Positions 32,922 through 40,993 of a stretch of DNA of 64,000 nucleotides are shown here, in pieces. The DNA is taken from positions 186,001 to 250,000 of the forward strand of contig CAWISP010000032.1 of assembly GCA_963838775.1 (NCBI GenBank). The letters are read 5' to 3'. Made by a program: the position numbers and the translations under genes. The notes beneath the pieces are model-generated. The model was not told the DNA's origin and did no database searches. It saw nothing but the letters and a program-made list of their open reading frames with translations. Source of the stretch: Chersky-840 sp963838775. Its GTDB lineage: Bacteria; Actinomycetota; Acidimicrobiia; Acidimicrobiales; UBA8190. Numbering within the stretch: position 1 is the stretch's first letter; every line of letters begins with the position of its first letter.

Positions 32922-33816
32922 GGCGCCTGCACCAGACCCCGGTCGGCGGCCCGCCAACCGAGTGCGCCGGCTCCGACGAGGGGGCCCCCCGAGGCGAGGC
33001 CGCTCGCCACGATGCGCGCCTCGGCAGTGAACGACAGGCGGGCGCGGGCATGCAGCTCGGCATTGGCGGCGACGAAGAACGGGGTGCCGAACCCGAGCGC
33101 GACCGAACCTCCCACCACGATGAGTTCGATGTCGAGAAGGCTCACCACCGAGGCCACAGCCCTTCCGACCAGACGACCCGTGCGCGCCACGACGTCAGGC
33201 GGGGCATCGGCCGGTGGCTTTCCCGTCATCGCCGCGATGGCGGTGCCAGACGCTTCGGCTTCGAGACATCCCCGCGCCCCGCACGCGCACTGACGACCGT
33301 CAGGCTCGACGATCACGTGACCGATGTGACCGGCGTTCCCCGACGCACCGTCGAGCAACCGGTTGTCGACGACGAGACCGCCGCCCACGCCCGTCGACAC
33401 CACCATGGCCAGAAAGTCACGCCGCCCACGCGCCGCCCCCGTCCAACCCTCGGCCAGTGCCAACGCCTTGGCATCGTTGTCCAACGCCACGACCAGGCCG
33501 GTGGCCTCTTCGAGGCGGGCACGCAGAGGGAAGTCGCGCCACGCCGGGATGTTCAACGGCGACACGGTGCCGCGCCGCAGGTCCATGGGTCCACCGCAGC
33601 CGACCCCGCACACCGCCAGGTTGGCGCCCGAAACACCGTGCCGTGCTCGTCACCCAGGACGCCGTCGATGAGGGTGACCAGCGCCGCGAACAGGGCGTCG
33701 GCATCGTCACCGTGCGGCGTCGGGGCCCGCCTGGCTCCGAGGAGGTCCCCGGCGCCCGACACGAGCCCGACCGCCAGCTTCGTGCCCCCGATGTCGATGG
33801 CGAGACACAGGTCCAC
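32918..33816 (-). pseudogene. ROK-family sugar kinase (glucokinase-like), frameshifted
   Basis: Both halves of one ROK kinase are present in two frames. The first part (GTG at 33816 with GGGGGAG upstream) has the ATP motif LAIDIGGTKLAVGLV and runs to about 33640. The second part has GVGCGGPM, LDNDAKALALAEG, GNAGHIGHV and the zinc motif CACGARGCLEAEASG, and ends at 32918. The frame must change near 33635-33650, where one base seems to be missing; total length is 3n+2. No homopolymer or slippery heptamer is seen there. Either a sequencing error or a real inactivation is possible. The 4-base overlap with the next gene suggests the locus is otherwise intact. Confidence 0.8.
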
Positions 33817-33875
33817 TGCTACTCCCCCGGCACGGGCGGCCACCCGACGAACAACGAGCCGAGTCGGCGCGTACG

Positions 33876-34256
33876 TCAGCGGTTGCGGCGGAAGCGGTCG
33901 CGCAACCAGCCGCGGGTGTCGTGCAGGGCGTTGCCGATGCCGTCGGTCCGCAGCGAGTGACCGATTTCCTCCCAGCCCGCCTTGCCCATCCGCCGGATGT
34001 TGGTCCAGAAGATGACGAGGGAGGCGAACATGATGAGGACACCGAGAAATCCGAGGAACACGTTCGTCGTGAAGAAGAGGAGCATGACGGCCAGGCCCGC
34101 CACGAAGCCGGCCACCGACCATTTCAGGTATCGGCCCGCGTACTTGTAGACGCTCTCGGAGCGGACCCGATCGGCGAACGCCGGGTCCTGCTGGTACAGC
34201 GCTTGCTCCAGTTCGTGCAACACACGCTGCTCATGCTCGGAGAGCGGCACGCTCAC
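33876..34256 (-). CDS. DUF3040 family membrane protein
   Basis: A 126-residue actinobacterial protein. It starts with the family motif MSVPLSEHEQRVLHELEQAL, has an extended cytoplasmic helix, two adjacent membrane spans (about residues 47-88), and a basic C-terminus ending RDRFRRNR. The function is unestablished. In mycobacteria a relative lies near dinB and the division cluster, the same neighbourhood as here. A good promoter stands 40 bases upstream. Confidence 0.85.
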   Translation of the reverse strand: MSVPLSEHEQRVLHELEQALYQQDPAFADRVRSESVYKYAGRYLKWSVAGFVAGLAVMLLFFTTNVFLGFLGVLIMFASLVIFWTNIRRMGKAGWEEIGHSLRTDGIGNALHDTRGWLRDRFRRNR

Positions 34257-34295
34257 CCCCTTCCAGACCCCGTCGCGACGTGGCGCGCATCATTA

Positions 34296-34324
34296 ATCTT
34301 AGGCACCCGACAAGGGCAAGACAA
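34296..34324 (-). promoter_or_regulatory. Promoter TTGTCT-N17-TAAGAT for the DUF3040 gene
   Basis: TTGTCT (34319-34324) and TAAGAT (34296-34301) are 17 bases apart on the minus strand, giving a leader of about 33 nt before the ATG at 34256. Confidence 0.6.
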
Positions 34325-34456
34325 CGTCGCCGGGGATTCTCCGTCACCTTGTTCTCTCCCCCACGTCCACAGTCTCCTCCCTGGTCCGAGCCTGAATCCG
34401 GGGTCCTGACCGGTCCTCGGAACATCGCCGGGGCCATGACACGATCTCCTGGCCGT

Positions 34457-35836
34457 TCACCGGTCACCACCGGGGGTCGGCGCCGGCGCGCTCGGGCCCC
34501 ACTGGGTGTCACCCCGCTCCTTCACCACCAGTCCGTGTCTACCCACGAGTGCGGCGGGGCCCACCGAGGCGTTGCCGTAGCGGGCCCGGATGGCGGTGAC
34601 CGCCGCCTCGACCTCGTGCCAGGCCAACTGGCGCGCCGCGGCGGCACCGCCCTCCTCGGACACGGCGCCGAGCCCTCCTGTATTGGGGTCCGGGCGGCGC
34701 GGGTCGGGTCCGGACCCAGGCACCTCGTCGTCATCGAACGACAGCTGACGGGCCGTGGCGGCGGTTTCGACAAGCCCTGAGACCGACACCCCGAGGAGCC
34801 GCACACCGAGGGCTACGTCCACGGCGTCGAGCAGCGCCCCTGCCACCGCGCCCAGCGCACGGGGGGAGTCGAGCGGCGCCCCCACCGTGTGGGATCGCGT
34901 GATGGTGACGCGGTCGCCGTAGCGGACCTTGACGGTGACGGTTCTTCCCGCCAACCGCGCTTCGCGCAGGCGCGTCCCCACCGCGTCGGCCATGCGAACG
35001 ATGTGGCCATGGAGGCCGACGTGGCTGTCGATGTCGAGCGCGAAGGTCTCCTCGTGCCCCACCGACTTCACCGCCCGGGCCGCTTCCACCCGTCGGGGGT
35101 CCTCACCCCGGGCCAGCTGGGCGAGCTGACGGCCATTGGCGTCACCGACCGACCGGCACAACGTGTCTTCGGGGATGCGGGCGAGCTCCCCGATGGTCGT
35201 CACCCCCAGTGCCTCGAGTCGCCGTGCGGTGGCGGGCCCCACACCCCACAGAGCCCGGACCGCCAGGGGGTGGAGGAAGGACAACTCCTGATCGGGCAGG
35301 ACCACCACGACACCGGGCCCCGGCCGGGGTCCCTCGGGGGTGAGCACCGGCTTGGCGGCGCGCGACGCCAATTTGGCGAGCAGCTTCGTCCGCGCCACCC
35401 CCACTCCACACTCCATCTGCATGTCCTCGCGCACCGCCGTGCGGATCTCGGCCGCCACAGTGGGAGGTGCCCCCAGAAGACGGCGCACCCCGGCGACGTC
35501 GACGAAGGCCTCGTCGAGGGCGATGCCCTCGACGACAGGCGAGAACCGCTGGAGCACGGCATGGAGCATCTCACTCATCTCGACGTACCGGGCGAACCGG
35601 CCCGGGAGGAACACCGCGTGCGGGCACCGTCGCCGGGCCTCGATCGACGGCATGGCGGAGTGGATCCCGAAGGCGCGCGCCTCGTAGGTGCACGACGCCA
35701 CCACCCCGCGCGCCCCGGCGCCCCCCACGATCACGGGGCGACCGGCGAGCGAGGGGTCGTCGAGAACCTCGACCGACGCGAAGAACGAGTCCATATCGAC
35801 GTGCAGCACGGTGCACGCATCAACCCCGGCGCCCAT
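34457..35836 (-). CDS. dinB: DNA polymerase IV (Y-family)
   Basis: Translesion polymerase of 459 residues. Catalytic motifs are HVDMDSFFASVE (about residues 11-22) and ALDEAFVDVAG (about 105-115); helix-hairpin-helix (VGPATARRLEALGV) and little-finger domains follow. The C-terminal 110 residues after SFDDDE are a Pro/Gly linker and a tail (AARQLAWHEVEAAVTAIRARYG) seen in several actinobacterial DinB proteins. I see no clear beta-clamp peptide except the QLSFDD region. The ATG at 35836 is ten bases past the PIG-L gene stop. No LexA box is visible next to it, though SOS genes are close. Confidence 0.93.
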   Translation of the reverse strand: MGAGVDACTVLHVDMDSFFASVEVLDDPSLAGRPVIVGGAGARGVVASCTYEARAFGIHSAMPSIEARRRCPHAVFLPGRFARYVEMSEMLHAVLQRFSPVVEGIALDEAFVDVAGVRRLLGAPPTVAAEIRTAVREDMQMECGVGVARTKLLAKLASRAAKPVLTPEGPRPGPGVVVVLPDQELSFLHPLAVRALWGVGPATARRLEALGVTTIGELARIPEDTLCRSVGDANGRQLAQLARGEDPRRVEAARAVKSVGHEETFALDIDSHVGLHGHIVRMADAVGTRLREARLAGRTVTVKVRYGDRVTITRSHTVGAPLDSPRALGAVAGALLDAVDVALGVRLLGVSVSGLVETAATARQLSFDDDEVPGSGPDPRRPDPNTGGLGAVSEEGGAAAARQLAWHEVEAAVTAIRARYGNASVGPAALVGRHGLVVKERGDTQWGPSAPAPTPGGDR

Positions 35837-35846
35837 GGCGCCAGGG

Positions 35847-36557
35847 TCAACCACTGAGCCGCAGCCGCCGGAAGCCTTCGGCATGGCCCACACCGGCGCG
35901 GCGTCCGTCCTCTTGGGAGCGCTCTCTCACCGCTCGTCTGGCCCATTCGCCACCGTCGGCGAACTGGCTGCGATGACACGACACCGCCGCCACCTTGTCA
36001 TCGATCGTGGCCGTGACATCCACCCACACCGTCGGCTCCAGGGTGCCCGACAGAAGAGCCGTCTGCACCTGGTAGGCGGGGCCCGCCTCCGGGAAGTAGT
36101 GCGGGAGCGCGGCGGCCGGGGACAGGGCGTCGAGAAGTGCGAATCCGGTGGTCCGGTGGTCGCGGTGGTTGAAGTAGTCCTCGCCGAAGAACACCGCCGT
36201 GGGGTCGGGCCCGAGGACGGTGAGGGGGCGGAGCCTGCGGACCCACCCCACGAGCGTGGCGCGCAGGGCCGAGTCGTCCTCGAGCTCACCGTCGCGGTAG
36301 CCGAGGAAGTGTTGGCCGGCGATCCCGAGGAGCTTCGCCGCCTCGGCTGCTTCGCCGGCGCGACGCCGAGCGAGATCATCGGGGTCCGTGGCGCGATCAG
36401 TCGTCCCCTTGTCGCCGTTGGTGCAGATGAGGACGTGGACCTCGGAACCGGCCCCGGACCACCGCGCCAGCGTCCCCCCGCACGAGACGTCGGGGTCGTC
36501 GGGGTGGGCGTAGACGGCGAGCACCCGGGCCGGGACGCCGTCGAGAAGCTCGGTCAC
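35847..36557 (-). CDS. PIG-L family deacetylase (LmbE/MshB-like)
   Basis: A 236-residue zinc-dependent deacetylase. AHPDDPD (about residues 17-23) holds the zinc ligands and base, and DYFNHRDHRTTG the third histidine. Homologues remove acetyl groups from GlcNAc conjugates, including the mycothiol enzymes MshB and Mca. The absence of a long insertion and the short length prevent a firm choice. The GTG start is six bases after nrdR, so the two are cotranscribed. Confidence 0.85.
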   Translation of the reverse strand: MTELLDGVPARVLAVYAHPDDPDVSCGGTLARWSGAGSEVHVLICTNGDKGTTDRATDPDDLARRRAGEAAEAAKLLGIAGQHFLGYRDGELEDDSALRATLVGWVRRLRPLTVLGPDPTAVFFGEDYFNHRDHRTTGFALLDALSPAAALPHYFPEAGPAYQVQTALLSGTLEPTVWVDVTATIDDKVAAVSCHRSQFADGGEWARRAVRERSQEDGRRAGVGHAEGFRRLRLSG

Positions 36558-36563
36558 CCGACG

Positions 36564-37034
36564 TCAGGCCCGGCGCTTGGGCTCGGTCGTCTTGGTGAGG
36601 AGTCCCACCTCCCGTTGGAAGTCACCGAGGTCCTCGAATCCCTTGTAGACAGAGGCGAAGCGCAGGTACGCGACGTCGTCGACCTCACGCAGGCGTTCCA
36701 ACACGGCCACGCCGATCTGTTGGCTCGACACCTCCGCCCCCTCACCGCGCAGCGCCTCCTCCACCTGCTGGGCGATCTCTTCGAGCCGCTCCTCGCTCAC
36801 AGGCCGGTTCTTCGTAGCCGCCCGCACCCCCGACACGACCTTGGCGCGGTCGAACGGCTCGCGTTGGCCGCCTCGCTTGACGACCCACAGGGGAGCCTCT
36901 TCGAGACGCTCGTACGTGGTGAAACGACGGTTGCAAGAAAGGCATTCGCGGCGCCGGCGGATAGCGACGCCGTCCTCGGCCAGGCGTGAGTCGACGACCT
37001 TGTCCTCGAGACTCTGACACCACGGGCACCGCAC
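36564..37034 (-). CDS. nrdR: Transcriptional repressor NrdR
   Basis: ATP/dATP-sensing repressor of ribonucleotide reductase genes, 156 residues, normal length. A zinc ribbon uses C3/C6 and C31/C34 (RCPWC; CLSCNRRFTTYE), and an ATP-cone domain follows (VVKRGGQREPFDRAKVVSGV). The GTG at 37034 stands seven bases after TACGGT, a leaderless layout, so it need not depend on the upstream LysM gene. Order nrdR - LysM protein - lexA is the same as in mycobacteria. Confidence 0.95.
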   Translation of the reverse strand: MRCPWCQSLEDKVVDSRLAEDGVAIRRRRECLSCNRRFTTYERLEEAPLWVVKRGGQREPFDRAKVVSGVRAATKNRPVSEERLEEIAQQVEEALRGEGAEVSSQQIGVAVLERLREVDDVAYLRFASVYKGFEDLGDFQREVGLLTKTTEPKRRA

Positions 37035-37041
37035 CGGTCTA

Positions 37042-37047
37042 ACCGTA
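37042..37047 (-). promoter_or_regulatory. -10 hexamer TACGGT, leaderless start for nrdR
   Basis: TACGGT ends seven bases before the GTG at 37034. It lies in the 31-nt gap after the LysM gene. Confidence 0.4.
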
Positions 37048-37065
37048 GTGCCACCGTCCGAGAGG

Positions 37066-37572
37066 TCAGGGAAGGGTCAGTTGCTCCCCGGGGACGACGT
37101 TGTCGCCGACCTCGGCCTCGAGCTTGGCCACCACGGGACGGGGATCGCCCGTGGGGTCGAGCCGTGCCGCGATGGACCACAAGGTGTCGCCCGGCCGCAC
37201 GACATAGGTGTGGTGGGCGATGACCGCCTCCCCCGCCAGAGCGGGACCGGAGGTGGCGAGGGAGCCTCCGGTACCGCTCCACGGCAGGGCGAGGGCGACG
37301 AGCAAGCCCGCCGCCACCGTTCCGAGCACGACCCGCCGGCGCCGCACCGCGACACTCGGCCGGGTCGTCCGCCCGTCGGTGAGGCACCCGGCACGCGTGG
37401 GACGTGTCTGATGCCGACGACGGTCGGGCTCGGACTGGAAAGGGGGCCGTCCGGCCGGGACGCTGCGCCGGGCCGGACGGGACGGGGCCGCCGGAGCTCC
37501 CGGGGCCACCACCCGGAGCGACGCCCTCGGGCTGCGTCGGCCCGATGGCAGGGGCGAGAGGGCGACGGCCAT
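37066..37572 (-). CDS. LysM-domain membrane protein, probable SOS division inhibitor (Rv2719c/ChiZ, DivS-like)
   Basis: A 168-residue protein: about 75 basic cytoplasmic residues, one membrane span (VVLGTVAAGLLVALALPW), and an extracytoplasmic LysM motif at the end (YVVRPGDTLWSIAARL). Position and layout match Rv2719c of M. tuberculosis and the SOS division inhibitor DivS of Corynebacterium, which are divergent from lexA. The promoter is covered by LexA boxes, so it should be made only under DNA damage. No hydrolase domain is visible, so a wall-binding division block is more likely than enzymatic action. Confidence 0.82.
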   Translation of the reverse strand: MAVALSPLPSGRRSPRASLRVVAPGAPAAPSRPARRSVPAGRPPFQSEPDRRRHQTRPTRAGCLTDGRTTRPSVAVRRRRVVLGTVAAGLLVALALPWSGTGGSLATSGPALAGEAVIAHHTYVVRPGDTLWSIAARLDPTGDPRPVVAKLEAEVGDNVVPGEQLTLP

Positions 37573-37597
37573 CAGCGTCGTTCTCCGCCCGGTCGAG

Positions 37598-37612
37598 TCG
37601 AACAGATGTTCG
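37598..37612. promoter_or_regulatory. LexA box 1
   Basis: TCGAACAGATGTTCG, palindromic halves CGAAC/GTTCG in the actinobacterial SOS-box pattern. It lies between the likely transcription start and the ATG of the LysM gene. Confidence 0.8.
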
Positions 37613-37622
37613 TCACGCCGCC

Positions 37623-37651
37623 ATCACACCACGAACAGGTGTTCGTGTCAA
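37623..37651 (-). promoter_or_regulatory. Promoter TTGACA-N17-TGTGAT of the LysM gene
   Basis: A perfect -35 TTGACA (37646-37651) and TGTGAT (37623-37628) are separated by 17 bases on the minus strand. LexA box 2 fills the spacer, so LexA binding must exclude RNA polymerase. Confidence 0.75.
37631..37646. promoter_or_regulatory. LexA box 2
   Basis: ACGAACAGGTGTTCGT, a palindrome of 7-bp arms, lying between the -35 and -10 elements of the LysM promoter. Confidence 0.85.
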
Positions 37652-37750
37652 GGGGCCGGGGCTCTCTCCGGCGGGGGGTGGTGGCGACCATGTCGACAGG
37701 CTTGCACGAGGGTGTAACGCGGGCTCCGTCCCTGGTCACGGCACCCGTCA

Positions 37751-37764
37751 CGAACAGGTGTTTG
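37751..37764. promoter_or_regulatory. LexA box 3 (one half-site mismatch)
   Basis: CGAACAGGTGTTTG, with one change in the right half. It overlaps the -35 of the lexA promoter by three bases. Confidence 0.7.
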
Positions 37765-37790
37765 ATCCGGAACCCCTCGGGGGGTACGGT
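37762..37790 (+). promoter_or_regulatory. lexA promoter TTGATC-N17-TACGGT
   Basis: TTGATC (37762-37767) and TACGGT (37785-37790) are 17 bases apart. Transcription would start near 37797, inside LexA box 4, giving a leader of about 70 nt. Confidence 0.7.
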
Positions 37791-37794
37791 GACA

Positions 37795-37808
37795 CGAACT
37801 GGTGTTCG
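37795..37808. promoter_or_regulatory. LexA box 4
   Basis: CGAACTGGTGTTCG, just after the -10 of lexA and over the expected transcription start, the normal autoregulatory position. Confidence 0.8.
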
Positions 37809-37867
37809 CCTTTCGGGATCGGGTGACGGGCATCGCACCGACGGCGGATCGGGACGAGGAGATCGAC

Positions 37868-38497
37868 ATGGCCGAGGCACTGACGGGGAAACGACTCGAG
37901 ATCCTCGAGTTCATCGGTGACAGCCTGCGGGAACAGGGCTACCCACCCTCGGTCCGGGAGATCGGCGAAGCCGTCGGGTTGACGTCGTCGTCGACGGTGC
38001 ACGCGCATCTGGCCGTGCTCCAGCGCGAGGGGTATCTGCGGCGCGACCCGACCAAGCCCCGCGCCATGGAGGTGCGCTTCGACCCGTCGTCACGGGCCGC
38101 CATGGCGGCGAGCCCGGTTCGCCACGTGCCCCTCCTCGGAGACGTGGCAGCCGGCACCGGGGTGCTCGCCAGCGAAAACGTCGAGGAGCTGCTCCCTCTC
38201 CCCGAAGACTTCACGGGCTCGGGTTCGGTGTTCATGCTCCGAGTGCGCGGCGAGTCCATGATCGAAGCCGGCATCTTCGACGGCGACTTCGTCGTCGTGC
38301 GCCAGCAACCCGACGCCGAAAACGGCGACATCGTGGTGGCGGGGATCCCCGGGGAGGAGGGCACCGTCAAGACCTTCGCCCGGCGCCGGGGCAAGGTCGT
38401 GCTCTCGCCAGCCAACGCCGCCCTGTCGCCCATGGAGTTCGGCCCCGACGACGTGACGATCTACGGGCGCGTGGTCACCGTCGTGCGCAAGCTGTGA
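37868..38497 (+). CDS. lexA: SOS repressor LexA
   Basis: A 209-residue repressor. The winged helix covers residues 1-70 (PSVREIGEAVGLTSSSTVHAHL is the HTH). The self-cleavage bond is A95-G96 in GDVAAGTGVL, and the catalytic pair is S130 (RGESM) and K168 (TVKTF). The ATG at 37868 follows GAGGAG by six bases; an in-frame start at 37802 would lie inside LexA box 4 and is unlikely. LexA should control itself and the divergent LysM gene through the four boxes between them. Confidence 0.97.
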   Translation: MAEALTGKRLEILEFIGDSLREQGYPPSVREIGEAVGLTSSSTVHAHLAVLQREGYLRRDPTKPRAMEVRFDPSSRAAMAASPVRHVPLLGDVAAGTGVLASENVEELLPLPEDFTGSGSVFMLRVRGESMIEAGIFDGDFVVVRQQPDAENGDIVVAGIPGEEGTVKTFARRRGKVVLSPANAALSPMEFGPDDVTIYGRVVTVVRKL

Positions 38498-38543
38498 CGA
38501 GACCCCACCGCTGACAGCTGACATCCTTCCGCCGCACCTCGGC

Positions 38544-38915
38544 TCACGAGCGTGGCGGAATCTGCTGCACCGCCCAGCCGTTGCCGTCGGGGTCGCTGAA
38601 GAAGAGGAACGAGCCCCACGCGAAGTCCTGGACCTGGCTCACCTCCACGCCCCGCCCGACCAGCTCGGAACGCGCCGCGGCGACGTCGGGAACGACCAGC
38701 TGCAGACCCTGCACCGATCCGGGCACCGAGGCCACGATCCCTTGCCCGATGGCAATCGAACAGGCCGAGCCGGGCGGGGTCAGCTGCACGAAGCGCATGT
38801 CGTCGCTGACCCGGTGATCGTGGTCGGCGACGAAGCCCACCTGGTCGACGTAAAAGGCCTTGGCGCGGTCTACGTCGGAGACGGGCACTGCCACGAGCTC
38901 GAGCTTCCAGTCCAC
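38544..38915 (-). CDS. VOC-family (glyoxalase/bleomycin-resistance fold) protein
   Basis: A 123-residue protein with one glyoxalase-fold repeat pair: WKLELVAVPVSDVDRAKAFYVDQVGF at the N-terminus, FVQLTPPGSACSIAIG, and FFSDPDGNGWAVQQI at the end. Metal ligands are not obvious and the substrate is unknown. The GTG at 38915 is preferred because GGAGGAA lies six bases upstream; an earlier GTG at 38921 would touch that site. It is convergent with lexA, 46 nt apart. Confidence 0.82.
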   Translation of the reverse strand: MDWKLELVAVPVSDVDRAKAFYVDQVGFVADHDHRVSDDMRFVQLTPPGSACSIAIGQGIVASVPGSVQGLQLVVPDVAAARSELVGRGVEVSQVQDFAWGSFLFFSDPDGNGWAVQQIPPRS

Positions 38916-39066
38916 GGGCACTTCCTCCGGTCGGTGAGGTGCCGGCGACGATCGTCACCGTTTCCGGCACCGTACCGTCGTGAAGTGGCCATCCTCTGAC
39001 CATGTTTGGACACCCTTTTGAGAGGGTGACCATCGCCGTGTCCGGAGGGGATGCCGACCTGAGGTG

Positions 39067-40134
39067 TCAGTCCGAGAGCACGAAGGTGCCGAGCACGGCG
39101 CGGGCCCGCTCGAGCTCATGGCGCGACACGTGCTCGTCGGGGGTGTGGGCGAGCAACGGGTCCCCTGGGCCGAAGTTGGTGGCCGGCACTCCGAGCTCGG
39201 CAAAGGTGGCCACGTCGGTCCACCCCAGCTTGGCCCACGGCGGCGCGCCCGTGGCGGCGACGAGCGCGGCCAGCACGGGATGGCCGAGGTCGGGCGGTGC
39301 CCCCGAGGCGGCGTCGACGATCTCGATGCCGTCACCCGCCGAGGGGTCGAGCCCAGCACCCACGAGGTTGCGCAGCGTCGCCTCGGCCCCGCCCGCATCC
39401 ACCTGGGGGGCGAAGCGGTAATTAATTGTGATGGTGGCCCGGTCGGGCACCACGTTGTCGGCGATCCCACCTTCGATGCCCACCGCCTGGAGCTGCTCGG
39501 TGTACTCGCACCCGTCGAGGACGACGCGGCGCGGGGTGTAGTGCTCGAGCGCGTCGAGCACCGGCGCCAACCGGTGCACGGCGTTGACGCCCGTCCACGG
39601 CCGTGCCGTATGGGCCCGGCGCCCGCCCCGCGACACCACCGCCCGCATGGTCCCCTGGCAGCCCGCCTCCACGACGCCGCCGGTGGGCTCGCCGAGCACA
39701 GCCGCGTCGGCGGCGAGGAGATCGGGGCGCGTAGCGGCCAGACGCCCCAATGCGTTGTGGCGGCGCTCCACCTCCTCACACGCGTACAGGACGTAGGTGA
39801 CGTCGAGGGCGGGGGCCGGGATCGTGGTGGCCAGGTCGAGCAGCACGGCGACGCCGCCCTTCATGTCCACCGAGCCAAGGCCCCACAGCGTGTCGTCCTC
39901 CACACGCCCCGACCCGCCGTCGAAGGGGGGCACGGTATCGAGGTGCCCGGCGAGCACCACCCGACGGGCCCGACCGAGGTCGGTGCGCGCCACGATCGTG
40001 TCCTCGAAGCGCATCACCTCGAGATGCCCGGCGCCCCGCAGGTCGGCCTCCACCCGGTCGGCGAGGGCGGTCTCGTGGTGGCTGACCGAGGGGATGGCGA
40101 CGAGCTCGGCGGCGAGCGCCAGGAGATCGGTCAT
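39067..40134 (-). CDS. dapE: Succinyl-diaminopimelate desuccinylase
   Basis: M20-family zinc hydrolase that releases succinate from N-succinyl-L,L-DAP, 355 residues. The first metal segment is LAGHLDTVPPF, then GLGSVDMKGGVAVLL, YACEEVE with the catalytic Glu, VLGEPTGG, and a C-terminal histidine region (ERARAVL side) are present. WTDVATF is the DAP-specific segment. The start is uncertain: ATG at 40134 or GTG at 40149. It is the last gene of the thrB-to-dapE operon, after dapD. Confidence 0.93.
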   Translation of the reverse strand: MTDLLALAAELVAIPSVSHHETALADRVEADLRGAGHLEVMRFEDTIVARTDLGRARRVVLAGHLDTVPPFDGGSGRVEDDTLWGLGSVDMKGGVAVLLDLATTIPAPALDVTYVLYACEEVERRHNALGRLAATRPDLLAADAAVLGEPTGGVVEAGCQGTMRAVVSRGGRRAHTARPWTGVNAVHRLAPVLDALEHYTPRRVVLDGCEYTEQLQAVGIEGGIADNVVPDRATITINYRFAPQVDAGGAEATLRNLVGAGLDPSAGDGIEIVDAASGAPPDLGHPVLAALVAATGAPPWAKLGWTDVATFAELGVPATNFGPGDPLLAHTPDEHVSRHELERARAVLGTFVLSD

Positions 40135-40155
40135 AGCTGACGCACGCACAACCGA

Positions 40156-40983
40156 TCAGGGGCCGACTTGGTGCTCACGCAGGGCCGCCTCGAGCTGGGC
40201 CTTGTCGTGGCGCTCCCCCGGCTCGAGCCGATCGATGACGAGCACACAGGGGAGGAAGAACTCACCCCCGGGGAACTGCCGTCGCCGCGAGGCGCCGACG
40301 GCCACGCTCCAGGACGGCACCACCCCCCGGCCGAGCTCGTCGCCGGTGGCGGCGTCGATCACGGGAATGCTCGGGTTGAGGATCACACCTTCGGCAAGCA
40401 CGGCCCCATCCCCCACCCGGGCGCCCTGGGTCACCATGCATCGGCTGCCGATGTTGGCGTCGTCACCCACCATGACAGGCGCGGCGTTGGGGGGCTCGAG
40501 CACGCCGCCGATGCCGACACCTCCCGCCAGGTGGACACGCGCCCCGATCTGCGCGCACGAGCCCACCGTGGCCCAGGTGTCGACCATGGTGTCGGCGCCC
40601 ACATGGGCCCCGATGTTGACGTAGCTCGGCATGAGGATGACGCCGCGGTCGAGGAACGACCCCCAGCGCGCCGACGCACCGGGGACCACCCGCACGCCGG
40701 CGGCCTCGTATCCGGTCTTGAGCGGGAGCTTGTCGTGGTACTCGAAGGGGTCGAGCTCGACGGTCTCCATTCCCCGCAGTCGGAACAGCAACAGGATGGA
40801 GGTCTTGAGCCAGCTGTGGACGATGACGTCATCGGTGGCGGGGTCGATCTCGGCCACGCGGGCCTCGCCCCGGTCGAGCAGGTCGATGGCCTGCGTGACG
40901 ACGGCGAGGGCATCGCCGTCGGCCGGGCTCAGCTCGCCCACCCGGGACCACAACTCTTCGATCTGGGACGGCAGGTCGGCCAT
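40156..40983 (-). CDS. dapD: 2,3,4,5-tetrahydropyridine-2,6-dicarboxylate N-succinyltransferase
   Basis: Left-handed beta-helix acyltransferase of 275 residues that succinylates the cyclic DAP precursor. The core MPSYVNIGAHVGADTMVDTWATVGSCAQIG (split by hexapeptide turns) followed by GGVGIGGVLEP is nearly that of E. coli DapD. Mycobacteria carry a divergent DapD, so this is the proteobacterial-type enzyme. It stands 10 nt after dapC and before dapE, in pathway order. Confidence 0.95.
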   Translation of the reverse strand: MADLPSQIEELWSRVGELSPADGDALAVVTQAIDLLDRGEARVAEIDPATDDVIVHSWLKTSILLLFRLRGMETVELDPFEYHDKLPLKTGYEAAGVRVVPGASARWGSFLDRGVILMPSYVNIGAHVGADTMVDTWATVGSCAQIGARVHLAGGVGIGGVLEPPNAAPVMVGDDANIGSRCMVTQGARVGDGAVLAEGVILNPSIPVIDAATGDELGRGVVPSWSVAVGASRRRQFPGGEFFLPCVLVIDRLEPGERHDKAQLEAALREHQVGP

Positions 40984-40993
40984 CGGCCCGAGG

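Noticed and set aside
33620..33680. Programmed frameshift in the ROK kinase
   Set aside because: No slippery X-XXY-YYZ heptamer or strong downstream structure is visible, and ROK kinases are not known for recoding; error or mutation is simpler.
37868..38497. A LexA box next to dinB as part of the SOS set
   Set aside because: I looked upstream of dinB (35836-35900) for CGAAC-N4-GTTCG and found none; SOS control of dinB here is not supported.
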